A DNA stretch of 64,000 bases, from positions 434,001 to 498,000 of the forward strand of contig CALNYS010000005.1 of NCBI GenBank assembly GCA_942490855.1, read 5' to 3'. The stretch is from CALNYS01 sp942490855 (lineage in GTDB: Bacteria > Planctomycetota > Phycisphaerae > Phycisphaerales > UBA1924). The stretch's first letter is position 1. Each line of letters starts with the position of its first letter. Positions 34,835 through 42,571 of the stretch are shown here, piece after piece. Under the pieces are notes generated by a model that was not told the origin of the DNA, searched no databases, and saw nothing but the letters and a program-made list of their open reading frames with translations. Made by a program: the position numbers and the translations under genes.

Positions 34835-35787
34835 GGGCGGCTCCTGAGGGGGACGTAGGTGAAGGTGCCGCCTGACTGGCGGGCGATGCGCCGCAGGTCG
34901 CCCCCCCCGTCGCGGGAGCCGAAGGCGATGCAGTGGATCGGGGCGGCGGCGCCCTCCTGGCGGTTCATCTGGTTGACGGTCCCGATGATGCGGGAGGCGT
35001 CGCGTTGGGGGAGCTCGCCGTCGGTCATGAAGTAGATGGCTTCGGGCTTGGGGGAGAGCGTGAACGCCATGCGGAAGGCGGCGAGGGGCTGGGTTCCTCC
35101 CGAGGGGGCGAGGGCGCGGACGCCCGCCTCGACGCTGGCGAGCCCGGCGCCCGAGGGGGAGCGCCAGCGGAGGACGCCGCCCAGGACGCGGGTCGAGATC
35201 TCGTCGGAGAAGACGATGACGGAGAACTCGGAGGCGGGCGGGAGCCCGGAGAGGGACTCGAGGAGCTCGCTCTTGAGGGCGTCCATCTTGCCGCCGTGGT
35301 GCATGGAGCCGGAGATGTCCACGATGTAGACGATGCGCGAGCCGGAGGCCTCGACGCCGAAGAACGAGGCGCCCCCGCCCGCGGCGCCCCCTAGGGAGAG
35401 CCCGGAGGCGTCCCCGGCGCCCGCGCCGCCCGAGAGCGCCAGGGGCGAGGGCGCCCCGGCGGCGACGATGGAGAGCGCGGCGGTGTCGCTCTCGAAGGCG
35501 ATCTCTGGCATGGGGACGGCGCTGGCGAGGTCGGGGAGGGACTCGTCGAGCCAGGCGTCGGCGGCGCTCTCGTTGGCGGCGTTGGCCTCGCCCGAGCTGA
35601 TCTCGACGGCGGGCCCGAAGCGGCGCGACTCGGAGACGGGGGCGTCGAGGAGGATCAGCGCGAGGACGGCGAGCAGGACGACGTGGACCGCGAGCGAGAA
35701 GGCAACCCCGACGAGCGTGCGCCGGCTGCGCGCGGTCAGCAGGCGCGGGTCGTGGTGCGTCTCGGCGTGCTGCGGCGCGTCGTCCAT
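34831..35787 (-). CDS. TonB-like-anchored von Willebrand factor A protein
   Basis: A 318-residue protein opening the operon. Residues 1-23 are cytoplasmic and basic; the single membrane helix (about 25-48) is LVGVAFSLAVHVVLLAVLAL. Its Ser31-xxx-His35 spacing equals the SxxxH motif by which TonB couples to ExbB/ExbD. A Gly/Ala-rich linker follows. The vWA domain spans about 150-315 with an intact MIDAS: DISGSM at 157-162, Thr232 and Asp256 (MTDG). So it could be a motor-driven metal-dependent adhesion or chaperone arm in the periplasm. GGAGGAG precedes the ATG at 35787. Divergent from pyrH. Confidence 0.85.
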   Translation of the reverse strand: MDDAPQHAETHHDPRLLTARSRRTLVGVAFSLAVHVVLLAVLALILLDAPVSESRRFGPAVEISSGEANAANESAADAWLDESLPDLASAVPMPEIAFESDTAALSIVAAGAPSPLALSGGAGAGDASGLSLGGAAGGGASFFGVEASGSRIVYIVDISGSMHHGGKMDALKSELLESLSGLPPASEFSVIVFSDEISTRVLGGVLRWRSPSGAGLASVEAGVRALAPSGGTQPLAAFRMAFTLSPKPEAIYFMTDGELPQRDASRIIGTVNQMNRQEGAAAPIHCIAFGSRDGGGDLRRIARQSGGTFTYVPLRSRP

Positions 35788-35896
35788 GCTCCTCCACTCT
35801 ACCGGAGCGACGGTGTTCTCATCCGTTGGGTACAGTGGCGACGGGCGTGCGGTTCCAGCGAACCCGCGAGAGAACCGATTCGTGCGAGGGCGAACG

Positions 35897-36631
35897 TTGT
35901 CTACGGCTAATCGCGGCGGGTACCGGCGGGTCTGTCTGAAATTAAGCGGCGAGGCGTTCTGCGCGCCGGGCGGGTACGGGATCGACCCGGACGAGCTGCG
36001 CCTGATCGCGGCTGAGATCCGCGCGGCCGCCGAGACGGGCACACAGCTGGCGGTTGTCGTGGGCGGCGGGAACATCATCCGCGGCGCGACGCTCGCGAAG
36101 AACGGGCTGACCGCGCAGGCGACGGCCGACTACATGGGCATGCTCGGCACGGTGTGCAACGGGCTCGCGCTCAAGGAGGCGCTCGAGGGCGAGGGCCTCA
36201 AGGCGCGCTGCATGACGGCGATCGATATCCCCGCGGTCGCGGAGCCCTTCATCCGCGGGCGGGCGCTGCGCCACCTCGAGAACGGGCGCGTCGTGGTCCT
36301 CGCGGCGGGGACGGGCAACCCGTTCTTCACGACCGATAGCTGCGCGGCGCTGCGCGCGACGGAGCTCGAGTGCGAAGCCGTGCTCAAGGCGACCAAGGTC
36401 GATGGCGTGTACACCGCGGACCCGAACGTTGACCCGGACGCGACGCGCTACGACGAGCTGACCTTCAGCGAAGCGATCGAGCGCCAGCTCGCGGTCATGG
36501 ATATGACGGCGCTGGCGATGTGCCAGGAACGCCGACTGCCGGTGGTGGTCTTCGACTTCAAGGTCCCGGGGAACATCTTGAGGGTGGTAAAGGGCGAACG
36601 CGTCGGGACGCTCATCCGTAACGCGGACTGA
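35897..36631 (+). CDS. pyrH: UMP kinase
   Basis: Phosphorylates UMP to UDP in pyrimidine synthesis; hexameric, cytoplasmic. Motifs are VCLKLSGEAF (phosphate loop), VVVGGGNIIRG, AAGTGNPFFTTDSCAALRA and the nucleotide site KVDGVYTADPN. I chose the TTG at 35897, giving MSTANRGGYRRVCLKLSGE and 244 residues, the usual length, with GAGGGCG upstream. A GTG at 35882 is possible. A TACAGT -10-like hexamer is at 35831-35836. It is followed by uppS and cdsA as in the common tsf-pyrH-frr-uppS-cdsA order, but frr (ribosome recycling factor) is missing between them. Confidence 0.93.
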   Translation: MSTANRGGYRRVCLKLSGEAFCAPGGYGIDPDELRLIAAEIRAAAETGTQLAVVVGGGNIIRGATLAKNGLTAQATADYMGMLGTVCNGLALKEALEGEGLKARCMTAIDIPAVAEPFIRGRALRHLENGRVVVLAAGTGNPFFTTDSCAALRATELECEAVLKATKVDGVYTADPNVDPDATRYDELTFSEAIERQLAVMDMTALAMCQERRLPVVVFDFKVPGNILRVVKGERVGTLIRNAD

Positions 36632-36684
36632 GGCGCGCTGGAACGCGCGCCGCCCGCTACCGAAGAACCCCGCGGAGGCCCCCT

Positions 36685-37446
36685 ATGCCCTCGACCCCCG
36701 AGAACGCTGTCGCGCTGCCCGACGACCTCAACCCGGCGCGCGTGCCAGCCCACGTCGCGATCATCATGGACGGGAACGGTCGCTGGGCGCGCGAGCGCGG
36801 CCTGCCCCACGCGGCGGGGCACCGGGCCGGCGCGGAGGCGGTGCGCCGGGTGATGAACGCGTGCCAGACCGCCGGGGTGCGGGTGCTGACGCTCTACTCT
36901 TTCTCCACCGAGAACTGGAAGCGACCTGAAGAGGAAGTGCGGGCCCTGATGGGGCTGCTGCTCGAGCTGGTCGCGGCGGAAACGGACGGGCTGGTCGAGC
37001 GGGATATCCGGCTGCGGGTGATCGGACGGCGCGACGGGCTGCCCGAGGACGTCCGCGCGGCGCTGGAGTCGGCGGTCGAGCGGACGAGCGGGTGCTCGGG
37101 CGCAACGCTGTGTTTGGCGCTCAACTACGGCTCGCGGGCGGAGATCGTGGACGCGGCGCGGGCGCTGGCTGAGGACGTGAAGTCCGGACGGCTCAGCCCC
37201 GAGGCGATCGACGAGGCCGCGATCGACGAGCGCCTGTACACGTCGGGGCTGCCGGACCCTGACCTCCTGATCCGCACGGCGGGCGAGATGCGGGTGAGCA
37301 ACTTCCTGCTGTGGCAGATCAGCTACGCGGAGCTGCACGTGACGGGCGTGCGCTGGCCGGACTTCGGCGAGGCGGAGTTCTTTGACGCGCTGCGCGAGTA
37401 CCAGTCGCGGGACCGTCGGTTCGGCGACACCGTCGCGCCGGCGTAG
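36685..37446 (+). CDS. uppS: Undecaprenyl pyrophosphate synthase
   Basis: Cis-prenyltransferase that makes the C55 lipid carrier for peptidoglycan and LPS synthesis. Signature VAIIMDGNGRWARERG with catalytic Asp29, then YSFSTENWKRP, and the C-terminal RTAGEMRVSNFLLWQISYAE. It has 253 residues. GGAGG is well placed before the ATG. It lies between pyrH and cdsA. The carrier would serve MurE/MurF/MraY products encoded at 52-56 kb. Confidence 0.95.
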   Translation: MPSTPENAVALPDDLNPARVPAHVAIIMDGNGRWARERGLPHAAGHRAGAEAVRRVMNACQTAGVRVLTLYSFSTENWKRPEEEVRALMGLLLELVAAETDGLVERDIRLRVIGRRDGLPEDVRAALESAVERTSGCSGATLCLALNYGSRAEIVDAARALAEDVKSGRLSPEAIDEAAIDERLYTSGLPDPDLLIRTAGEMRVSNFLLWQISYAELHVTGVRWPDFGEAEFFDALREYQSRDRRFGDTVAPA

Positions 37447-37453
37447 GGTCGGG

Positions 37454-37459
37454 TAGGCT
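37454..37459 (+). promoter_or_regulatory. Candidate leaderless promoter -10 of cdsA
   Basis: GGTAGGCT followed by TTTCCCC and the GTG start at 37467. No ribosome site is present, although the gene sits only 20 bp after uppS. It could therefore be transcribed on its own. Confidence 0.35.
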
Positions 37460-37466
37460 TTTCCCC

Positions 37467-38288
37467 GTGCTGAAACACCGATTGATTCTGGGCGCTGTTC
37501 TGATCGCGGCGCTGGTCGGGCTTGTGTGGTTCGACGCGTCGCTCGAGACCGGGTGGGCGGTGGCGCTCGTGGGCGCGCTCGTCTCGGCGGCCGGCGGCGT
37601 GGAGTTTGCGCGTTTGTGGCGCGAGATGGGGCACGCCGCGGGGAGCGGGTGGACGGCGTTGTGCGCCCTGCTGGGGTACGCGGGCGTTGTCGCGAGCGCG
37701 CTTTGGGACGACGCGCCGCCGGAGGTTGCGGTCGCGGGCGTCGGGGCGGCGATGCTGGCGTCGGCGGTGTGGTACGCCCGGGGGAAATCGGTCGAGCGGC
37801 TTGTGAGCGGGACGGCGGGCGGGTGCGTCGCGGCGGTGTACCTCGGCGTGCTGCCCGCTTCGGTGGTGCTGGTGCGTGAAGAGTTCGGGGCGTGGGCGCT
37901 GCTGGGCGTGCTCGCGGTGATCAAGTCCTGCGATATCGGGGCGTACTTCGTGGGGATGAACCTGGGGAAGCGGAAGCTGATCCCCTGGCTGAGCCCGGGG
38001 AAGACGTGGGAGGGGCTGATCGGCGGGATGGCGACGGCCGCGGCGGTGGGCGCGGCGTTCTCGCTGGGGGTTGAGTGGATCGGCTGGGCTGCTGCGGGCG
38101 GCCTCGGGGCCCTGGTCGGGCTCGCCGGGCAGGGCGGGGATCTCTTTGAGAGCGCGCTCAAACGCGCCGCGAGGGTCAAGGATTCTGGACGGGTGCCGGG
38201 CTTCGGGGGGGTCCTGGACTTGCTGGACTCGCCTCTTGTGGGCGTGCCGGTCGGGTTCTGGCTGCTGCGGTTCCTGACGTATTCCTGA
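37467..38288 (+). CDS. cdsA: Phosphatidate cytidylyltransferase CdsA
   Basis: Makes CDP-diacylglycerol from phosphatidic acid and CTP in the inner membrane. It has 273 residues with about seven or eight membrane segments. The C-terminal signature is visible as KRAARVKDSGRVPGFGGVLD then LLDS. Compared with the usual KD.....PGHGG..DR.D, the His is Phe and the Arg is Leu; both positions are normally well conserved. The acidic residues KD and D..D remain, so activity is likely but the change is notable. Also visible is KSCDIGAYFVGMNLGKRKLI, the usual central motif. GTG start. Confidence 0.88.
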   Translation: MLKHRLILGAVLIAALVGLVWFDASLETGWAVALVGALVSAAGGVEFARLWREMGHAAGSGWTALCALLGYAGVVASALWDDAPPEVAVAGVGAAMLASAVWYARGKSVERLVSGTAGGCVAAVYLGVLPASVVLVREEFGAWALLGVLAVIKSCDIGAYFVGMNLGKRKLIPWLSPGKTWEGLIGGMATAAAVGAAFSLGVEWIGWAAAGGLGALVGLAGQGGDLFESALKRAARVKDSGRVPGFGGVLDLLDSPLVGVPVGFWLLRFLTYS

Positions 38289-38331
38289 CAGGGCGCGTGC
38301 GGTTTTGCGAAGCAGGGTCGCTCATCCGTGG

Positions 38332-38337
38332 TATAGT
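38332..38337 (+). promoter_or_regulatory. Candidate -10 element of the zinc-ribbon coiled-coil gene
   Basis: TATAGT, 29 nt before an ATG that has a GGAGG ribosome site. It is the closest match in this window to the bacterial consensus TATAAT. Confidence 0.45.
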
Positions 38338-38366
38338 CTTCGTTCCGAAACTCCGCGGAGGACTGG

Positions 38367-39125
38367 ATGAGCGTCACGGAAAAGCTGCTGCGTCTGTACA
38401 AAGTCGATCGCCAGCTCCGCAGTTTGCGGAGCAGGATTAATCAAGCACAGCGGTATGTAGACGCCCAGGACCGGCAGCTCGGTGAGATAGGCGAGAAGCG
38501 TGCCTCGATCGAGAGCCAGCTCCGCCAGACCGAGGCGAGCGTGAAGAACGACGAGGTTGAGGCCGCGTCGATCGAAGAACGCATCCTCTCGCTCCGCGAG
38601 CGACTGAACAACACGACGACGAGCAAGGAATACTCGGCCACGCTGACCGAGGTGAACACGCTCAAGGCGGACAAGGGTCTCGTCGAGGAGCGGACGCTCG
38701 AGCTGATGGGTCGCGTCGAGGAGCTGCGCACGGCGCTGGCCGAGCTGGTGGCGCAGTCCGAAGAACGCGAGAAGATCAAGGGCGTTGCCCAGGCTGATCT
38801 GAAGAAGCGTCAGGACGAAGCGGCCGAGCGGATCAGCGAGCTTGAGAGCGAGCGCGCGGTCGCGGCGGAGGACGTCCCGGTCGATGCGCTCGCGGCGTTC
38901 GACGAGCTCGCTGAGCAGCGCGACGAGGACGAGGTGATGGCGTCTGTCGAGGAGCACTCGCGTCGCCACCTCGAGTACGCGTGCGGGTGCTGCCAGACGA
39001 TCCTGCCGATCGAACTGATCAACCGCCTGTGCAGCCACGGCAACCTGACGATGTGCGTGAACTGCGGCGCGATCCTGTACGCCGAGGCGGACATCAAGGA
39101 AGCGCTGGCGCCCGCGAAGCGGTAG
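38367..39125 (+). CDS. Coiled-coil protein with C4 zinc ribbon (DUF164 type)
   Basis: A 252-residue protein. Residues 1-185 form a long coiled coil (RLYKVDRQLRSLRSRINQAQ ... AERISELESERAVAAEDV). The C-terminus is a zinc ribbon with CGCC at about 206-209 and CVNC near 231-234 (NLTMCVNCGAILYAE). This matches the small bacterial family with a helical hairpin plus zf-RING-like ribbon, whose role is not well defined; nucleic-acid or phosphate-metabolism links have been suggested for relatives. GGAGG precedes the ATG. A strong terminator follows at 39154. Confidence 0.85.
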   Translation: MSVTEKLLRLYKVDRQLRSLRSRINQAQRYVDAQDRQLGEIGEKRASIESQLRQTEASVKNDEVEAASIEERILSLRERLNNTTTSKEYSATLTEVNTLKADKGLVEERTLELMGRVEELRTALAELVAQSEEREKIKGVAQADLKKRQDEAAERISELESERAVAAEDVPVDALAAFDELAEQRDEDEVMASVEEHSRRHLEYACGCCQTILPIELINRLCSHGNLTMCVNCGAILYAEADIKEALAPAKR

Positions 39126-39153
39126 GCCCGCTCGCTCGCATCCAACGACACGC

Positions 39154-39180
39154 ACGCCGCGCTTGGACGCGGCGTTTTTC
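39154..39180 (+). terminator. Terminator of the zinc-ribbon coiled-coil gene
   Basis: Perfect 8-bp stem ACGCCGCG (39154-39161) and CGCGGCGT (39168-39175), 6-nt loop, then TTTTTCTTTTT. It starts 28 nt after the stop codon. Confidence 0.9.
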
Positions 39181-39254
39181 TTTTTGGGAAGCGGTCGACG
39201 CGGCGCTGAACTCGTGGCACACACCTGTGGTGTGTACCACGGCAAGGGGCGTGG

Positions 39255-39809
39255 TTACGGCGCGGGGACTTCCATCAGGACGTAGCCGATGTACTTCGCG
39301 GAGCCCGGGCCGGCGTCGGCGGCGGGGAGCGGGAGGACGGTCGCGAGGCTGACGGTCTCGCTGATGGGGTCGGCGTCGGTCTCGAGGGCGAGGCGTCGTC
39401 GCGCGGCGTCGATCGCGGCGCGCCGGGCCTCGCGGACGGTGGGGCCGCCCGCCTCGGCGCAGATCCGGAGCGTGCGCTCCGTGCGCTGGACGCCGTCGAA
39501 CCACCACTCGGGGCGCCCGAGCTCTGCGGGCTTCGGGCGTTCGGCGCGGGACGCGGGACGCTCGGGCTCGGCGGCCTGCTCGGGCGTCTGCTCCGGCGCT
39601 TCGATCGGCGGGGAGGCGACGGCGGCGATCTCCTCGGCGGAGGGCTGGTCGTCGCGCTGGGCCTGCGTGGTCGCGGGCTCGTTGGTCGCGGGGGTCTGAT
39701 CGGTCGCGGCGGGCGCGGCGCGAGACGCCGGCGCGGGCGGCGGGGTGGAGCCGCAGGCGGCGAGGGTCGCGGCGAGCGCGAGAGCGGCGAGTCGTGCGGG
39801 GGTGCTCAT
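39255..39809 (-). CDS. Lipoprotein with LPP20-like C-terminal domain
   Basis: A 184-residue lipoprotein (signal LAALALAATLAACGS, cysteine 19). A low-complexity Ala/Pro/Thr/Glu-rich linker covers about 20-95. The C-terminal domain begins PEWWFDGVQRTERTLRICAE and continues VREARRAAIDAARRRLALET, then ends YIGYVLMEVPAP. That WF...A..AA...L pattern resembles the LPP20/DUF4384-type lipoproteins. The ATG at 39809 has no Shine-Dalgarno; TAGACT (39817-39822), which includes the nrdR stop codon, lies 7 nt upstream. It is 10 nt downstream of nrdR. Confidence 0.72.
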   Translation of the reverse strand: MSTPARLAALALAATLAACGSTPPPAPASRAAPAATDQTPATNEPATTQAQRDDQPSAEEIAAVASPPIEAPEQTPEQAAEPERPASRAERPKPAELGRPEWWFDGVQRTERTLRICAEAGGPTVREARRAAIDAARRRLALETDADPISETVSLATVLPLPAADAGPGSAKYIGYVLMEVPAP

Positions 39810-39816
39810 CGCCGAC

Positions 39817-39822
39817 AGTCTA
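39817..39822 (-). promoter_or_regulatory. Candidate leaderless promoter -10 of the LPP20-like gene
   Basis: AGTAGACT on the minus strand with 7 nt to the ATG at 39809. The TAG inside the hexamer is the stop codon of nrdR, so the element would be shared between coding end and promoter. Confidence 0.35.
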
Positions 39823-40314
39823 CTCGTCGAAGAGGTCGGACTGGTGGGGCGAGACGGTCGGGAGGTCGCGGAGGTCGGCGATCTCGCGTTCGATCTCCCC
39901 GACGTTCTCGAAGCGGTAGTACTCGCTGGCGTAGCGCACGTACGCGATGGGGTCGATGGCGCGGAGGCGTGCGGCGACGCGCTCGCCGATCTCGCGGGAA
40001 TCGACCTCGCGCTCGAACTGGCGGTGGAGTTCCTCGTCCACCTCCTCGGCGAGCTGTCGTTTGAGCGGGTCGGGCGTGGGGCGCTTGCCGAAGGCGGTCT
40101 GGATCGAGCGGACGAGCTTCTGGCGGTCGAAGGGCTCGCGGGCGGCGTCGCGCTTGACGACGGTGAGGCGTGCGGTCTCGTCCACGCGCTCGTAGGTGGT
40201 GAAGCGTCGGTTGCAGGGGTTGCACTGGCGTCGCCGGCGGATGGATCGCCCGCCGTCTGAGGCACGGGAGTCGATCACTCGGTCGTCGTCGGCGCCGCAG
40301 TACGGGCAGATCAT
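39820..40314 (-). CDS. nrdR: Ribonucleotide reductase repressor NrdR
   Basis: Zinc-ribbon and ATP-cone repressor of ribonucleotide reductase genes. The N-terminus is MICPYCGADDDRVIDSR with zinc ligands Cys3, Cys6, Cys31 and Cys34 (CNPCNRRFTTYER). The ATP-cone spans about 46-136 (VVKRDAAREPFDRQKLVRSI). It has 164 residues, slightly long at the acidic C-terminus. The ATG at 40314 begins the conserved protein exactly; the frame runs 17 codons further upstream without homology. No nrd structural genes are in the window. Confidence 0.95.
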   Translation of the reverse strand: MICPYCGADDDRVIDSRASDGGRSIRRRRQCNPCNRRFTTYERVDETARLTVVKRDAAREPFDRQKLVRSIQTAFGKRPTPDPLKRQLAEEVDEELHRQFEREVDSREIGERVAARLRAIDPIAYVRYASEYYRFENVGEIEREIADLRDLPTVSPHQSDLFDE

Positions 40315-40486
40315 GAGGGCACGCCCCAGCGTGGGATGGGCTGACGGGGTACGCGGGGACGCCACATCATCTGGCGTAGGGCCCCTCCCGCCGGCGCCTC
40401 ATGGTGATATGCTCGCCCCGCGGCGTCAATCCGACGCGTTTTTCCGCTCGAAACGTCCCTCGGGACACCCACCTCAGGACCCGGCT

Positions 40487-42565
40487 ATGCCCCGCATCAC
40501 GCTCCCCGACGGCTCGACCCGCGACTACGACGCCCCCGTGACCCCCGCCCAGGTCGCGGCGGACATCGGCCCGGGGCTCGCGAAGGCCGCGATCGGCGCG
40601 CGCATCAACGGCGAGCTGTCCGACCTCTCGACGGTGATGGAGTCGGACGCGGAGCTGGGGATCGTCACGATCAAGCCGCGCGACGACCAGGGGCGCGCCG
40701 ACATGCTGTTCCTCGTGCGTCACTCCGCGGCGCACGTGATGGCCGAGGCGATCCAGAAGATCGTCCCCGGCGCGCAGCTGGTGTACGGGCCGCCCGTCGA
40801 GAACGGGTTCTACTACGACATCGCGTTCCCCGCCGACCGCCCCCTGCGCGAGGGCGACTTCGAGGCGATCGAGGCGGAGATGGCGACCATCATCGCGGAG
40901 GACCGGGCGTTCACGCGCTACGAGATGCCCGTGAGCGCCGGCATGGAGAAGCTCGCGGGCGAGGGCAGCAAGTACAAGATCGACAACGCGGAGCGCGCGG
41001 TCGAGGCCGGAAGCGACGCGCTCTCGTTCTACGCGACGGGCGAGCCCAAGAAGGACTGGGAAGACCTCTGCCGCGGGCCCCACGTGCCCAGCACCGGGCG
41101 CATCGGCGCGGTGAAGGTGATGTCCCTCGCGTCGGCGTACTGGCACGGCGACGAGAACTCCGACAGCCTCACCCGCGTGTACGGCACGGCGTTCCCGACG
41201 CAGAAGGAACTCGACGCGCACCTGAACAACCTGGAAGAAGCGAAGAAGCGCGACCACCGCGTGCTGGGCAAGAAGCTCGGGCTGTTCCATATCGACGAGA
41301 TGGTCGGGCAGGGCCTCGTGCTGTGGACGCCCAAGGGGTCGGTCGTTCGCCAGGCGCTGCAAGACTTCATCGGGCAGGAGCTGCGCCGCCAGGGGTACCA
41401 GCAGGTTTTCACGCCGCACATCGGCAAGCTCGATCTCTACCGCACGAGCGGTCACTTCCCCTACTACGAGGACTCGCAGTTCCCCCCCATCGTCGAGCGC
41501 GACACGATGGACCTGCTGTCGGACGAAGGGTGCAGCTGCGGCGACCTGATGAACCGGGTGCGCGAGGGCGAGATCGACGGGTTCATGCTCAAGCCCATGA
41601 ACTGCCCGATGCACGCGCGGATCTACAAGAGCCAGCCGCACTCGTACCGGGATCTCCCGGTGCGCCTGGCGGAGTTCGGCACGGTGTACCGCTGGGAGCA
41701 GTCGGGCGAGCTGTCGGGGATGACGCGCGTGCGCGGGTTCACGCAGGACGACGCGCACCTGTTCTGCACCGAGGAGCAGGTCGGCGCGGAGATCGCGGGC
41801 TGCCTGGAGATCGTCAAGCTCATCTTCCACACGCTGGGCATGGAGGAGTACCGGGTGCGGATCGGGCTGCGCGACCCGGGCTCGGACAAGTACATCGGCG
41901 AGGACGAGTCGTGGAACAAGGCCGAGGACGCGCTGCGCGAGGCGGCGCGCTCGCTGGGCGTCCCCTTTAGCGAAGAGCCCGGCGAGGCGGCGTTCTACGG
42001 GCCCAAGATCGACTTCGTCGTCAAGGACGTGATCGGTCGCGACTGGCAGCTCGGGACGGTGCAGGTTGATTACAACATGGCCAACCGGTTCGACCTCACG
42101 TACATCGGCGAGGACAACCAGGCGCACCGCCCCGTGGCGATCCATCGCGCGCCCTTCGGCTCGATGGAGCGCTTCACCGGCGTGCTGATCGAGCACTTCG
42201 AGGGCGCGTTCCCGGTGTGGCTGGCGCCCGAGATGGTGCGCGTGCTGCCGATCAGCGAGAAGTCGCTCGGCTACGCCAACGAGGTGCACGCGGAGCTGAT
42301 GGCGCGCGGGCTGCGGGCCGGGCTTGATACGTCCAACGAGCGCATCCAGGCGAAGATCAAGGTCGCGGCGGAGGAGAAGATCCCGTACCTGGTGGTCGTC
42401 GGGCCCCGCGACGCCGACGCGCGGGCGGTGTCGATCCGCGCCCGCGGCGTGCAGAAGGACCTCGGGTCGCTCCCGCTGGACGAGTTCCTCGACGCGATCG
42501 AGGCGGAGGCGACCACGCGCGGCGCGACGTGCCTGATCGAGCGGTTCGAGACGGTCAAGTCGTAA
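40487..42565 (+). CDS. thrS: Threonyl-tRNA synthetase
   Basis: Charges tRNA-Thr. It has 692 residues with all domains: TGS (1-65, ITLPDGSTRDYDAPVTPAQV), editing domain with HSAAHVMAEAI, catalytic core with MNCPMHARIYKSQPHSYRDL, GTVYRWEQSGELSGMTRVRG and IHRAPFGSMERFTGVLIEH, and the anticodon-binding domain (VRVLPISEKSLGYANEVHAE). The zinc ligands Cys in NCPMH, His in DDAHLF and His in IHRAP are present. An insertion DTMDLLSDEGCSCGDLMNRV before NCPMH differs from E. coli. The 170-nt leader has a small GCGTC/GACGC hairpin and TTTTT at 40424-40443 that might attenuate transcription. Confidence 0.95.
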   Translation: MPRITLPDGSTRDYDAPVTPAQVAADIGPGLAKAAIGARINGELSDLSTVMESDAELGIVTIKPRDDQGRADMLFLVRHSAAHVMAEAIQKIVPGAQLVYGPPVENGFYYDIAFPADRPLREGDFEAIEAEMATIIAEDRAFTRYEMPVSAGMEKLAGEGSKYKIDNAERAVEAGSDALSFYATGEPKKDWEDLCRGPHVPSTGRIGAVKVMSLASAYWHGDENSDSLTRVYGTAFPTQKELDAHLNNLEEAKKRDHRVLGKKLGLFHIDEMVGQGLVLWTPKGSVVRQALQDFIGQELRRQGYQQVFTPHIGKLDLYRTSGHFPYYEDSQFPPIVERDTMDLLSDEGCSCGDLMNRVREGEIDGFMLKPMNCPMHARIYKSQPHSYRDLPVRLAEFGTVYRWEQSGELSGMTRVRGFTQDDAHLFCTEEQVGAEIAGCLEIVKLIFHTLGMEEYRVRIGLRDPGSDKYIGEDESWNKAEDALREAARSLGVPFSEEPGEAAFYGPKIDFVVKDVIGRDWQLGTVQVDYNMANRFDLTYIGEDNQAHRPVAIHRAPFGSMERFTGVLIEHFEGAFPVWLAPEMVRVLPISEKSLGYANEVHAELMARGLRAGLDTSNERIQAKIKVAAEEKIPYLVVVGPRDADARAVSIRARGVQKDLGSLPLDEFLDAIEAEATTRGATCLIERFETVKS

Positions 42566-42571
42566 GCCCGG

